This document shows positions 1 through 4,935 of a DNA stretch of 5,516 bases, piece after piece. This DNA comes from Selenomonadaceae bacterium (GTDB lineage Bacteria; Bacillota; Negativicutes; Selenomonadales; Selenomonadaceae). The stretch's first letter is position 1. Each line of letters opens with the position of its first letter. The stretch covers positions 1 through 5,516 of the forward strand of contig JAFSUE010000179.1 of the NCBI GenBank assembly GCA_017445435.1, written 5' to 3'. Under the pieces are notes generated by a model. The model saw only the letters and a list, made by a program, of their open reading frames with translations, was not told the DNA's origin and did not search any database. The translations under genes were made by a program, and so were the position numbers.

Positions 1-1
1 A

Positions 2-1816
2 ACGCATAAATCCAACACGCGAAAAATTTTTAACGATAAAAATTCTGGCGGCGTCTTCAATCAATGGCAACGCGGCATTGAATCTGCGCGGGGAAGTTTG
101 ATTTGGATAGCTGAATCAGACGATTACAGCGACGAAAACTTTTTAGAATCGCTTGTCGACGCCTTCACTGATGACGCGGTACAACTTGCCTTCGCGCGTT
201 CAGACTTCATACAAGACGGCGTTAAAACTTTTACCACCGAAGAATACTTGCACGACGTGACAAGCTTTGATTGGACGAAAAATTTTGCCGTCACAGCCGC
301 TGAATTGGTTGAACTTGGTTTTGGCGTGAAAAATATTATTCCCAACGTTAGCAGTACGATTTTTCGCAAGCCGTCAAGCATTCGTGAAAAAGTTCGTGAA
401 CTTTGGCAGGATATGAAACTTTGCGGCGATTGGCTTTTCTACCTTGACATTATAAAAGGCGGTTGCGTCTACTACACGGCGGCGGCTACAAATTATTATC
501 GCGTTCACAAAAAAAGTACGTCACTTAAAATTCAGAAGGAGCCGCGCTATTACGAAGAACATCAGAGCATTGCAGAATTTGTGGCGGAAAATTATCACGT
601 CACGCCGTCCGTTCATGAAAAACATTTCGTGCAGTTGCAGGAACATTTTTTCAGCTACTACGGCGGCACGGATATTGAGGAACTTAAAAAATATTTTGAC
701 GTGAAAAAAATTTTAGGCGTCAAGCGTAAGCCCAATATTTTAATGTGCGTCTTTGCATTGAGTATTGGCGGCGGCGAAACTTTCCCGCTGATTTTGGCAA
801 ATGAACTTAGCCGCAGAGATTTTCCCGTAACGGTGATTGATTTTCAAATGGCGGAGGAACTGCCCGACATTCGGAAAAAGTTGCATAACGATATACCGTT
901 AATTCGTCTTGGCAAAACTGCTGGGCTTGACGACGTGATTGACCAGTTCAAAATTGACATTGTCCATTCACATCACGGATCAGTTGACGAAGCGGTTAGC
1001 TACGTTGCCGCTGAAAATCCTGCACTTCATCACGTCATAACCTTGCACGGTATGTACGAAGCGACGGCGGAAGTTCACTTGAAAAATTTGTTGAACTGCG
1101 TTAAAAAATCTGTCGACGCCTTCATCTACATTGCGGAAAAAAATTTGCAACCGTTCATCAATCACGATTGGACGCCTGACGAAATTTTTCATAAAATTGG
1201 TAACGGGCTGGAAAGTTCTACTGGTACGCCAATTCCGCGCAGTGAATTAAACATTCCGCAAAATTCGTTCATCTGCTGTACGGTTAGCCGCGCCATTCCT
1301 GAAAAAGGCTGGCAGTCCGCTATTGACGCCGTGACGCTTGCAAATAAAAATAGTCCGCGCAGAATCGATTTAGTTTTAGTTGGCTCTGGCGAAATGTACG
1401 ACAAGTTGAAAGGTAAAGTTCCTGACTTCGTACATTTGACGGGCTTTAAAAGCAACGTCCGCGATTACTTGACGACGGCTGATGTTGGATTATTGCCGAG
1501 TGAATTTTTGGGTGAAAGTTTTCCGCTTATGATAATTGATAGCCTTTTCAGCGGACGACCTGTCGTCACGTCGAACTTGGGCGAATCTGCGGAAATGTTG
1601 AAGACGGATAACGGCGAATTGGCAGGGATTGTCTTTGACCTCAACGAAAATGATAAAGTGCCGATTGAAAAGTTGGCGGAAATTTTGACGACGTTAGCGA
1701 ATGACGGCGGCGAATACGAAAAAATTTCAGCGCGTGTACCGAATGCGGCGAAGAAATTTTTCATTGAAAGCGTAGCCGAAAAATATATTGACGTTTACAA
1801 CGTAGCTAGTAAGTAG
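2..1816 (+). CDS. Two-domain glycosyltransferase (GT2-like + GT4-like), 5' partial
   Basis: The reading frame is open to the left edge, so the start lies outside; 604 codons are visible. An in-frame TTG at 98 is not the start, because sequence on both sides of it belongs to one GT2 motif. Visible residues 1-55 resemble the GT-A core: a G-x-N-x-W-x-x-G-I-x-x-A-x-G run followed by the acidic ESDD (DXD-type). Further on come NVSSTIFRK, CGDWLFYLD and NYYRVHK, all usual in the second half of GT2 domains. From about visible residue 243 a GT-B fold of family GT4 begins: LSIGGGE, an H-rich DIVHSHHG, IGNG, VSRAIPEKGW, LVGSGE, then GESFPLMIID. In the last motif the usual E-x7-E has aspartate as second acid (codon 1538-1540). 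The protein probably adds two different sugars, or one sugar and a modified one, to a cell-surface glycan such as LPS, capsule or a glycosylated flagellin. Donor and acceptor cannot be read from the sequence. The stop codon lies inside a heptad repeat. Confidence 0.88.
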   Translation, partial: THKSNTRKIFNDKNSGGVFNQWQRGIESARGSLIWIAESDDYSDENFLESLVDAFTDDAVQLAFARSDFIQDGVKTFTTEEYLHDVTSFDWTKNFAVTAAELVELGFGVKNIIPNVSSTIFRKPSSIREKVRELWQDMKLCGDWLFYLDIIKGGCVYYTAAATNYYRVHKKSTSLKIQKEPRYYEEHQSIAEFVAENYHVTPSVHEKHFVQLQEHFFSYYGGTDIEELKKYFDVKKILGVKRKPNILMCVFALSIGGGETFPLILANELSRRDFPVTVIDFQMAEELPDIRKKLHNDIPLIRLGKTAGLDDVIDQFKIDIVHSHHGSVDEAVSYVAAENPALHHVITLHGMYEATAEVHLKNLLNCVKKSVDAFIYIAEKNLQPFINHDWTPDEIFHKIGNGLESSTGTPIPRSELNIPQNSFICCTVSRAIPEKGWQSAIDAVTLANKNSPRRIDLVLVGSGEMYDKLKGKVPDFVHLTGFKSNVRDYLTTADVGLLPSEFLGESFPLMIIDSLFSGRPVVTSNLGESAEMLKTDNGELAGIVFDLNENDKVPIEKLAEILTTLANDGGEYEKISARVPNAAKKFFIESVAEKYIDVYNVASK

Positions 1817-1870
1817 TGAGTAGTGAAATTTTTTTCATTACGCATTACGAATTCCTCATTACGCATTAAC
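1807..1870. repeat. Heptanucleotide repeat arrays between glycosyltransferase and cdsA
   Basis: Two opposed arrays of 7-bp units are visible. The left one (1807-1827) has three units of consensus TAGTRAG/A. The right one (1836-1870) has five units, three of them exactly CATTACG, one AATTCCT and one CATTAAC. Between them is a run of seven T. The left and right units are largely complementary: GTAGTGAAA (1820-1828) pairs with TTTCATTAC (1833-1841) with one G-U pair, and pairing can continue outward with one mismatch. The transcript could therefore fold into a hairpin here. No T-run follows, so it does not look like a standard terminator. The glycosyltransferase stop (TAG, 1814-1816) is the start of the second left unit, and the cdsA ribosome site begins four bases after the right array. 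The pattern resembles the short tandemly repeated heptamers known from cyanobacterial genomes. Confidence 0.8.
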
Positions 1871-1887
1871 AAAAAGGATGTGACGAA

Positions 1888-2793
1888 TTGGTCTTACGAA
1901 TAATCACGGGGATAATCGGTATAGCAATAGCGGCAGTACTAATTCAAATTGGCGGAACACCATTTGCCTGTGCGGCGATACTTTTAGCGGTTATAACTTG
2001 GTTTGAATACTGCGCGGCGTTCAATCGCGCTGGCGTGTCAACGTCGTACATTTTCGGCGCGATAACTTTAATATTAATGTTGTGTTGCGCGTGGCTTGGC
2101 AACTTTGAAGAAATGCTTGGCGCTATGACATTGGGAACAATTATAATGTTCGCGTCAATGGTAATTTTAGGTTCGCGACCAACTGACATTTGCGTTTCAG
2201 CGGCAGGCTTGATTTACTTGGGAATGCCATTCACGCATTTAATTTTACTGCGTTTCTTGACAGATGAGCGCTTGCCGTCTGAATCGATTGACACAGTAGC
2301 ATTGCCCGACATTAGCGGCAACCTTAGCGCGTTGATAGCAAATTTTGACTTGGCGCACGTACAAGCACTTTTTAATATCGATATGGGCTGTAAACTTGTC
2401 TGGCTTTTATTCCTCTGCACGTGGGCAAGTGACACTTTCGCGTACTTTGTAGGTTCAGCGATTGGCAGCCACAAGTTAGCGCCGTCGATTAGCCCAAATA
2501 AAACGGTTGAAGGAATTTTCGGTTCACTGGTAGGCACGGTAATAACGGCGATAATCTTCGGACATTTTTTATTTGGATTTGAATTGACGCAAATGGCAAT
2601 TTTAGGCGTTATCATGGCGATAGCGGCGACGTTGGGCGATTTGGCAGAGTCGACGATAAAACGTTTTTCTGGCGTGAAAGATTCAGGATTTTTAATTCCA
2701 GGACATGGCGGAGTATTTGACAGATTCGACAGCTTACTTTTCACTGCGCCAATTTTTTACTACTTCGCCGTAGTGACTGGCTTGACTTCGTGA
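1888..2793 (+). CDS. cdsA: Phosphatidate cytidylyltransferase (CDP-diacylglycerol synthase)
   Basis: The product makes CDP-diacylglycerol from phosphatidate and CTP, the branch point of phospholipid synthesis, and acts in the cytoplasmic membrane. The 301-residue length is within the usual bacterial range. The CdsA signature is complete near the C terminus (residues 255-281): STIKRF, then KDSGFLIPGHGG, then FDRFD. SPNKTVEG (202-209), SDTFAYFVGS (181-190) and GDLAES (250-255) are also family motifs. Most of residues 1-125 and 208-300 is hydrophobic, fitting several membrane helices. Start: TTG at 1888, nine bases after AGGA (1875-1878); the ATG at 1878 is followed at once by a stop, and the N terminus LRIITGIIGI matches the family. 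No convincing promoter lies in the 71-bp gap, so it is probably co-transcribed with the upstream glycosyltransferase. The usual neighbours (uppS, dxr, rseP) are absent at least downstream, which is uncommon. Confidence 0.93.
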   Translation: MVLRIITGIIGIAIAAVLIQIGGTPFACAAILLAVITWFEYCAAFNRAGVSTSYIFGAITLILMLCCAWLGNFEEMLGAMTLGTIIMFASMVILGSRPTDICVSAAGLIYLGMPFTHLILLRFLTDERLPSESIDTVALPDISGNLSALIANFDLAHVQALFNIDMGCKLVWLLFLCTWASDTFAYFVGSAIGSHKLAPSISPNKTVEGIFGSLVGTVITAIIFGHFLFGFELTQMAILGVIMAIAATLGDLAESTIKRFSGVKDSGFLIPGHGGVFDRFDSLLFTAPIFYYFAVVTGLTS

Positions 2794-2800
2794 AAGTTTT

Positions 2801-2835
2801 TAGTAAGTAGTTAGTAGTCAGTAGTAAGTAGTGGT
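2801..2835. repeat. Heptanucleotide repeat array after cdsA
   Basis: Five adjacent 7-bp units begin eight bases after the cdsA stop. Four fit TAGTNAG and the last is TAGTGGT. The unit is the same as the left array behind the glycosyltransferase, so the same repeat has been placed after two consecutive genes. Seven is not a multiple of three, so TAG recurs in all three forward frames within 21 bases. Confidence 0.8.
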
Positions 2836-2858
2836 GAAAAAAAAATTGTGGTAATTAC

Positions 2859-2959
2859 GCGGCATTTCAGCGCCCTGTGGACTTGAACGTAAAAGAACAC
2901 AATGACGCGGCGAATTGCTGAAATTACTGCAACGTAAGCCGCGAGCGCGCAAATGCCGC
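2859..2959. other. Structured intergenic element with nested inverted repeats
   Basis: GCGGCATTT (2859-2867) is matched by AAATGCCGC (2951-2959), and inside them CGCGGC (2906-2911) is matched by GCCGCG (2938-2943). The stretch is GC-richer than the AT-rich DNA on both sides and leads directly into the 14-bp hairpin at 2974-3004. It could be a dispersed repeat unit, a small structured RNA or an untranslated region of cdsA. There is no obvious promoter for it. A 60-codon frame on the - strand spans it but lacks a ribosome site and family features. The rest of the 2794-3166 gap is AT-rich DNA leading to the hexokinase promoter. Confidence 0.4.
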
Positions 2960-2973
2960 TATGTTTCTTTTTG

Positions 2974-3004
2974 CTACTTTTTCTTTGCGCCAAAGAAAAA
3001 GTAG
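2974..3004. terminator. Perfect 14-bp hairpin, probable terminator or dispersed hairpin element
   Basis: CTACTTTTTCTTTG (2974-2987) and CAAAGAAAAAGTAG (2991-3004) pair perfectly around a CGC loop. It is the only strong hairpin between cdsA and the hexokinase promoter and may end the cdsA transcript, although it lies 180 bases after the stop. The + strand continues with TTTAAAT, a weak U-tract, so termination is uncertain. Hairpins of very similar sequence occur in intergenic DNA of unrelated bacteria (recalled, not checked), which makes a mobile hairpin element the alternative. Confidence 0.5.
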
Positions 3005-3041
3005 TTTAAATAAATTAAAAATAATTATTCAACAGCCCCTA

Positions 3042-3063
3042 GTAGTTTTAACTTAAAAGCTAC
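3042..3063. repeat. Interrupted palindrome upstream of the hexokinase promoter
   Basis: GTAG-TTTTAA-C-TTAAAA-G-CTAC is a near-perfect inverted repeat with a one-base centre and one extra G. The loop would be too small for a good RNA hairpin, so a protein-binding site about 30 bp upstream of the -35 is more likely than an RNA structure. No known regulator was recognised. Confidence 0.35.
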
Positions 3064-3082
3064 AAGCTAACAGAAAATTTTG

Positions 3083-3097
3083 TGTAAAGGCTTTTCA
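3083..3097. promoter_or_regulatory. Palindrome overlapping the hexokinase -35, possible operator
   Basis: TGTAAAG-G-CTTTTCA is an inverted repeat with six of seven positions matched. Its right arm contains the -35 hexamer (3092-3097), so a bound protein would block RNA polymerase. It resembles a catabolite-response element (TGWAANCGNTNWCA) but has a one-base-longer centre and lacks the central CG. The CcpA assignment is therefore only a guess. A carbon-sensing operator would suit a sugar kinase gene. Confidence 0.3.
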
Positions 3098-3120
3098 ACG
3101 TCCACCGAATTAGTTATAAT
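3092..3120 (+). promoter_or_regulatory. Sigma-70-type promoter of the hexokinase gene
   Basis: TTTTCA (3092-3097, four of six bases of the consensus) and a perfect TATAAT (3115-3120) are 17 bp apart. The predicted start at about 3127 gives a leader of about 40 nt. Confidence 0.7.
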
Positions 3121-3166
3121 GCTTTTAAGAAATTACCACGAATTTATTTTTTAGGGGGAAATTTTT

Positions 3167-4468
3167 ATGGCGTTTAACGAAAAAATTTTTCAATCCGTCA
3201 TCACGGAATTTGAGGCTACTCCTGAAATGCTCCGTGAAATTGCTACGAATTTTCGTCAAGATTTGCAACTTGGCTTGAAAAATCCTGACAACTCTTCACT
3301 GCGTATGCTGAAATCTTACGTTGGACTTCCCAGCGGCAAAGAAACTGGCGAATTTTTAGCGCTGGATTTTGGCGGAACTAATGTTCGCGTTTCAAGAATC
3401 AAACTTAACGGCGGCGGCGAATTTGAAATTATTAAACGCGTCGGTGAACCGTTAATCGTCGAGGGCGAATACGATTATATCGGCAAAGATTCAACTGCCG
3501 AGCAAATGTTCGACTTCCTTGCAAAACTTATCGACGAAGCGATTGACGGCGACCATAAAACTAAATTTTATCTTGGTCATACATTTTCTTTTCCGTCGAC
3601 GCAGGACGATTTGAACAACGCCCGCTTAATTATTTGGACGAAAGAATTTGCTACGCCAGGCGTTGAAGGCGAAGTTGTCAACGATTTACTTAACGCCGCC
3701 TTGAAACGGCGCGGTATTGAAAACGTTGAACCTGTTGCTGTCATCAATGACACGGTTGCAGTTTTACTTTCAGCCGCGTATAAAAATGCTGGAATTTATA
3801 TCGGCTCAATTTATGCGACGGGTCATAATACTTGCTACCTTGAACCGAGCATTCACGATCCTAAAGGCGTTGGACTTGGCGGAATGATTTTAAATCTTGA
3901 GTCAGGCGGCTTTATGAAGTTGACGCCGAATCGTTTTGATATGGAGTTTGACAGGAAGTCTGAAAAGCCCGGTGAACAACGCCATGAAAAAATGGTGTCG
4001 GGTCGTTATATGGGCGAACTTTTCGGTATGGCTATTGCTGAACTTTTAGATGAAAAAGGCAAACAGTACGGTTTCACGTCAATAGATATGTCGATGATAA
4101 TTTTGGACGAAACGCCTAACCTTGAAAAAGCTACACAGATTGTTGAACAGCGTACTGGTAAAGCGCTTGAAGTTGGCGACGTTAAAAAGATTAAAGAATT
4201 GGCGGCGGCGATTGTCATTCGCTCTGCACGAATTGTAACTTGTTCGTTCGTAGGAATTATTTGGCAACGTGCGGCAGACGGCGCGATTGAGAAACAGCAC
4301 ATCGCTATTGACGGTTCAGTCTATGAAAAAATGCCGCTTGTCAAAGAAAATATTGCTAAGGCATTGAGTGAACTTTTGGGCGATGACGCGGCGAAAGTCG
4401 ACACGATTTTAGATAACGGCGGCAGTGGACTTGGTGCGGCGATTGCAGCTGCTATGGCAGTGGAATAA
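3167..4468 (+). CDS. Hexokinase, eukaryotic-type family (bacterial member)
   Basis: The product should phosphorylate glucose or another hexose at C6 with ATP in the cytoplasm. The 433-residue protein follows the hexokinase_1/hexokinase_2 fold rather than the bacterial glucokinase or ROK families. In order: phosphate-1 motif LALDFGGTNVR (64-74); sugar-binding FSFPSTQ (140-146) and WTKEF (157-161); VINDTVAVL with the predicted catalytic base Asp195; TGHN (218-221) in place of the GTGxN of eukaryotic enzymes; NLESGGF (243-249), where eukaryotes usually have NxEWGxF; PGEQRHEKMVSGRYMGE (268-284) with sugar-binding Glu274; and adenosine-site GGSGLGAA (418-425). It has its own promoter and terminator, so it is monocistronic. 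The ATG at 3167 sits eight bases after AGGGGG (3153-3158). Hexose range (glucose, fructose, mannose) cannot be told from sequence. The family call is firm; the gene name is left open. Confidence 0.92.
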   Translation: MAFNEKIFQSVITEFEATPEMLREIATNFRQDLQLGLKNPDNSSLRMLKSYVGLPSGKETGEFLALDFGGTNVRVSRIKLNGGGEFEIIKRVGEPLIVEGEYDYIGKDSTAEQMFDFLAKLIDEAIDGDHKTKFYLGHTFSFPSTQDDLNNARLIIWTKEFATPGVEGEVVNDLLNAALKRRGIENVEPVAVINDTVAVLLSAAYKNAGIYIGSIYATGHNTCYLEPSIHDPKGVGLGGMILNLESGGFMKLTPNRFDMEFDRKSEKPGEQRHEKMVSGRYMGELFGMAIAELLDEKGKQYGFTSIDMSMIILDETPNLEKATQIVEQRTGKALEVGDVKKIKELAAAIVIRSARIVTCSFVGIIWQRAADGAIEKQHIAIDGSVYEKMPLVKENIAKALSELLGDDAAKVDTILDNGGSGLGAAIAAAMAVE

Positions 4469-4501
4469 TTAAGAATTAAGAATTTAGAATTAAGAATTTA
4501 A
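4467..4501. repeat. Heptanucleotide repeat array after the hexokinase gene
   Basis: Five adjacent 7-bp units start within the TAA stop codon. Three are exactly AATTAAG, and the other two are AATTTAG and AATTTAA. A further unit AATTAAG with two degenerate followers resumes at 4540-4560, on the other side of the terminator. The unit differs from those behind the two upstream genes, but the period and the position at the 3' end of the gene are the same. Confidence 0.8.
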
Positions 4502-4509
4502 AAAATTGA

Positions 4510-4538
4510 GGGTTGGAAAAATTCCAGCCCCTTTTTTT
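4510..4538 (+). terminator. Rho-independent terminator of the hexokinase gene
   Basis: GGGTTGGAA (4510-4518) pairs with TTCCAGCCC (4522-4530), one G-U pair included, around an AAA loop. Seven T follow at 4532-4538. It lies 42 bases after the stop codon. Confidence 0.92.
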
Positions 4539-4552
4539 AAATTAAGAACTTA

Positions 4553-4627
4553 AAATTTTTCAGTCAAGGTAAGTTTGACAAAGTAAAAAAACTTCCAATG
4601 ATTTGTGATTCGTTGGAAGGCGTTTTT
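4553..4627. repeat. Direct repeat, copy 1 (left border of the toxin locus)
   Basis: This 75-bp stretch is nearly identical to 4950-5022. Both copies read AAATTTTTCAGTCAAGG, then an A-run, a hairpin with TTGGAAGG, and a T-run; they differ mainly in the hairpin loop. In copy 2 the AGTCAA block is the -35 of the toxin promoter. Here the same -35 (4562-4567, - strand) is followed after 17 bp only by TAATTT, made of heptad-repeat sequence, so the promoter is probably dead. The copy looks like the remains of a duplicated promoter-terminator unit. Confidence 0.8.
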
Positions 4628-4629
4628 TT
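4585..4629. terminator. Bidirectional rho-independent terminator, copy 1
   Basis: CTTCCAATGA (4592-4601) pairs with TCGTTGGAAG (4610-4619), one G-U pair, with an 8-base loop. Seven T follow on the + strand (4623-4629), and seven A precede it (4585-4591), which gives a T-run on the - strand. It can stop read-through from the hexokinase side and from the toxin side. Confidence 0.8.
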
Positions 4630-4640
4630 GGAAAATTTTA

Positions 4641-4669
4641 TTGACGTGAAAATTTTTATCTGCTAAAAT
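4641..4669 (+). promoter_or_regulatory. Promoter of the antisense (antitoxin) RNA
   Basis: TTGACG (4641-4646) and TAAAAT (4664-4669) are each five of six to consensus and exactly 17 bp apart. The predicted start is at about 4676. No protein gene with a ribosome site follows on this strand, which points to an untranslated RNA. Confidence 0.72.
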
Positions 4670-4696
4670 TTAATTGATGATAACGCTATCATCTCC

Positions 4697-4746
4697 AAGA
4701 AAAAATAAAAAAGAGTCAGTCGGTGTTTCCCCGTCGGCTACCTCTC
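4697..4746 (-). terminator. Probable 3' end of the toxin mRNA
   Basis: On the - strand the left arm of the long inverted repeat (4746 to 4714) is followed by a U-rich tract (4712-4697, two runs of six T broken by an A). A local hairpin is weak. The stem would instead form by pairing with the 5' end of the same mRNA (4928-4901), or termination may wait for the hairpin at 4585-4629. Confidence 0.4.
4714..4746. repeat. Left arm of the long inverted repeat
   Basis: The blocks AGTCAG, CGGTG, GTCGGCT and ACCTCTC appear in this order and are matched in reverse complement at 4901-4928. That makes 25 base pairs, interrupted by one A-A mismatch, a seven-base insertion (4726-4732) on this side, and a single-base bulge. 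On the - strand it is the 3' untranslated region of the toxin mRNA. Confidence 0.85.
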
Positions 4747-4770
4747 AATCGTTAAAATTGAATGGGAATT

Positions 4771-4794
4771 GCCGCTGTACAGGGCGGCTTTTCT
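4771..4794 (+). terminator. Short terminator of the antisense RNA
   Basis: GCCGC (4771-4775) and GCGGC (4784-4788) form a five-pair GC stem with an eight-base loop, followed by TTTTCT. The stem is short but purely GC, so efficiency is uncertain. Confidence 0.5.
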
Positions 4795-4797
4795 ACG

Positions 4798-4872
4798 TTA
4801 GTCCTTGAAAAAGGCGACGTAGACAATGGCGACGGTTTGAATTACCGTACAAATAATATCGATAATATCCAT
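4798..4872 (-). CDS. Small hydrophobic peptide, candidate type I toxin
   Basis: This 24-codon frame begins MDIIDIICTV and ends with AFFKD before TAA. Between an acidic start and a Lys-Asp end lie about 20 mostly hydrophobic residues (I, V, A, F, C, T, Y), enough for one membrane helix. Such peptides depolarise or permeabilise the cytoplasmic membrane in known type I systems (Fst, TxpA, BsrG, holin-like toxins). This one matches none of them that I recognise. It has a near-perfect Shine-Dalgarno sequence, AGGAGGTGAT (4891-4882), with 13 bases between the AGGAGG core and the ATG, longer than usual. Two other ATGs, at 4876 and 4883, open overlapping frames of 27 codons (basic, Tyr-rich) and 13 codons (hydrophobic). 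The 24-codon frame is preferred for its membrane-helix character. Promoter, leader hairpin, fold-back and antisense RNA support a toxin, but function is inferred. Confidence 0.6.
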   Translation of the reverse strand: MDIIDIICTVIQTVAIVYVAFFKD

Positions 4873-4881
4873 CCATACGCC

Positions 4882-4907
4882 ATCACCTCCTCACAAATGT
4901 GAGAGGT
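4882..4907 (-). promoter_or_regulatory. Ribosome site sequestered in a leader hairpin
   Basis: In the - strand mRNA, ACCU (4907-4904) and CUCAC (4903-4899) pair with GUGAG (4894-4890) and AGGU (4888-4885), leaving one bulged G and an AUUU loop. The paired 3' side is the AGGAGGU Shine-Dalgarno sequence, so translation should be low unless the hairpin is opened. The same ACCTCTC block (rc of 4901-4907) also belongs to the 5' arm of the long fold-back, so the two structures compete. Confidence 0.65.
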
Positions 4908-4928
4908 AAGCCGACTCACCGTCTGACT
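4901..4928. repeat. Right arm of the long inverted repeat (toxin mRNA 5' end)
   Basis: This is the partner of 4714-4746. On the - strand it begins at the predicted first or second base of the toxin mRNA, so the extreme 5' end can pair with the 3' untranslated region. Such end-to-end pairing keeps full-length hok and similar toxin mRNAs untranslated. Confidence 0.85.
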
Positions 4929-4935
4929 TGAAAAA

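Larger units (their letters stand above)
4676..4794 (+). ncRNA. Putative antisense RNA (type I antitoxin candidate)
   Basis: The predicted RNA starts at the promoter above and ends at the hairpin GCCGC (4771-4775)/GCGGC (4784-4788) followed by TTTTCT, giving about 120 nt. Its first bases form a perfect 7-bp hairpin, GATGATA-ACGC-TATCATC (4676-4693), a layout that would protect a stable sRNA from 5' decay. It is fully complementary to the 3' untranslated half of the toxin mRNA but stops just short of the toxin reading frame. That is the 3'-overlap geometry of Bacillus pairs such as txpA/RatA and bsrG/SR4. It carries the left arm (4714-4746) of the long inverted repeat, so it can compete with the fold-back of the toxin mRNA. 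The terminator stem is short, so read-through to the hairpin at 4988-5022 is possible. No transcript is proven. Confidence 0.55.

Noticed and set aside
2214..2744. 176-codon open frame antisense to cdsA
   Set aside because: It lies wholly opposite a gene with a full CdsA signature and has no features of its own; it is a shadow of codon use.
2811..2993. 60-codon open frame on the - strand between cdsA and hexokinase, rich in K/S then hydrophobic
   Set aside because: It has no ribosome site, runs through the perfect hairpin and the heptad array, and shows no family motif; the inverted repeats explain the sequence better.
4079..4302. Two overlapping - strand frames inside the hexokinase gene
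   Set aside because: Both are opposite strongly conserved hexokinase codons and lack ribosome sites.
4575..4603. TTGACA on the + strand in direct repeat copy 1 as a promoter
   Set aside because: The -35 is perfect, but the bases 17 positions downstream (ATGATT) are not a -10 and lie inside a terminator hairpin.
4762..4902. 46-codon open frame on the + strand antisense to the toxin peptide
   Set aside because: No ribosome site precedes its ATG, it is hydrophilic without motifs, and the hairpin with T-run at 4771-4794 would cut the transcript inside it.
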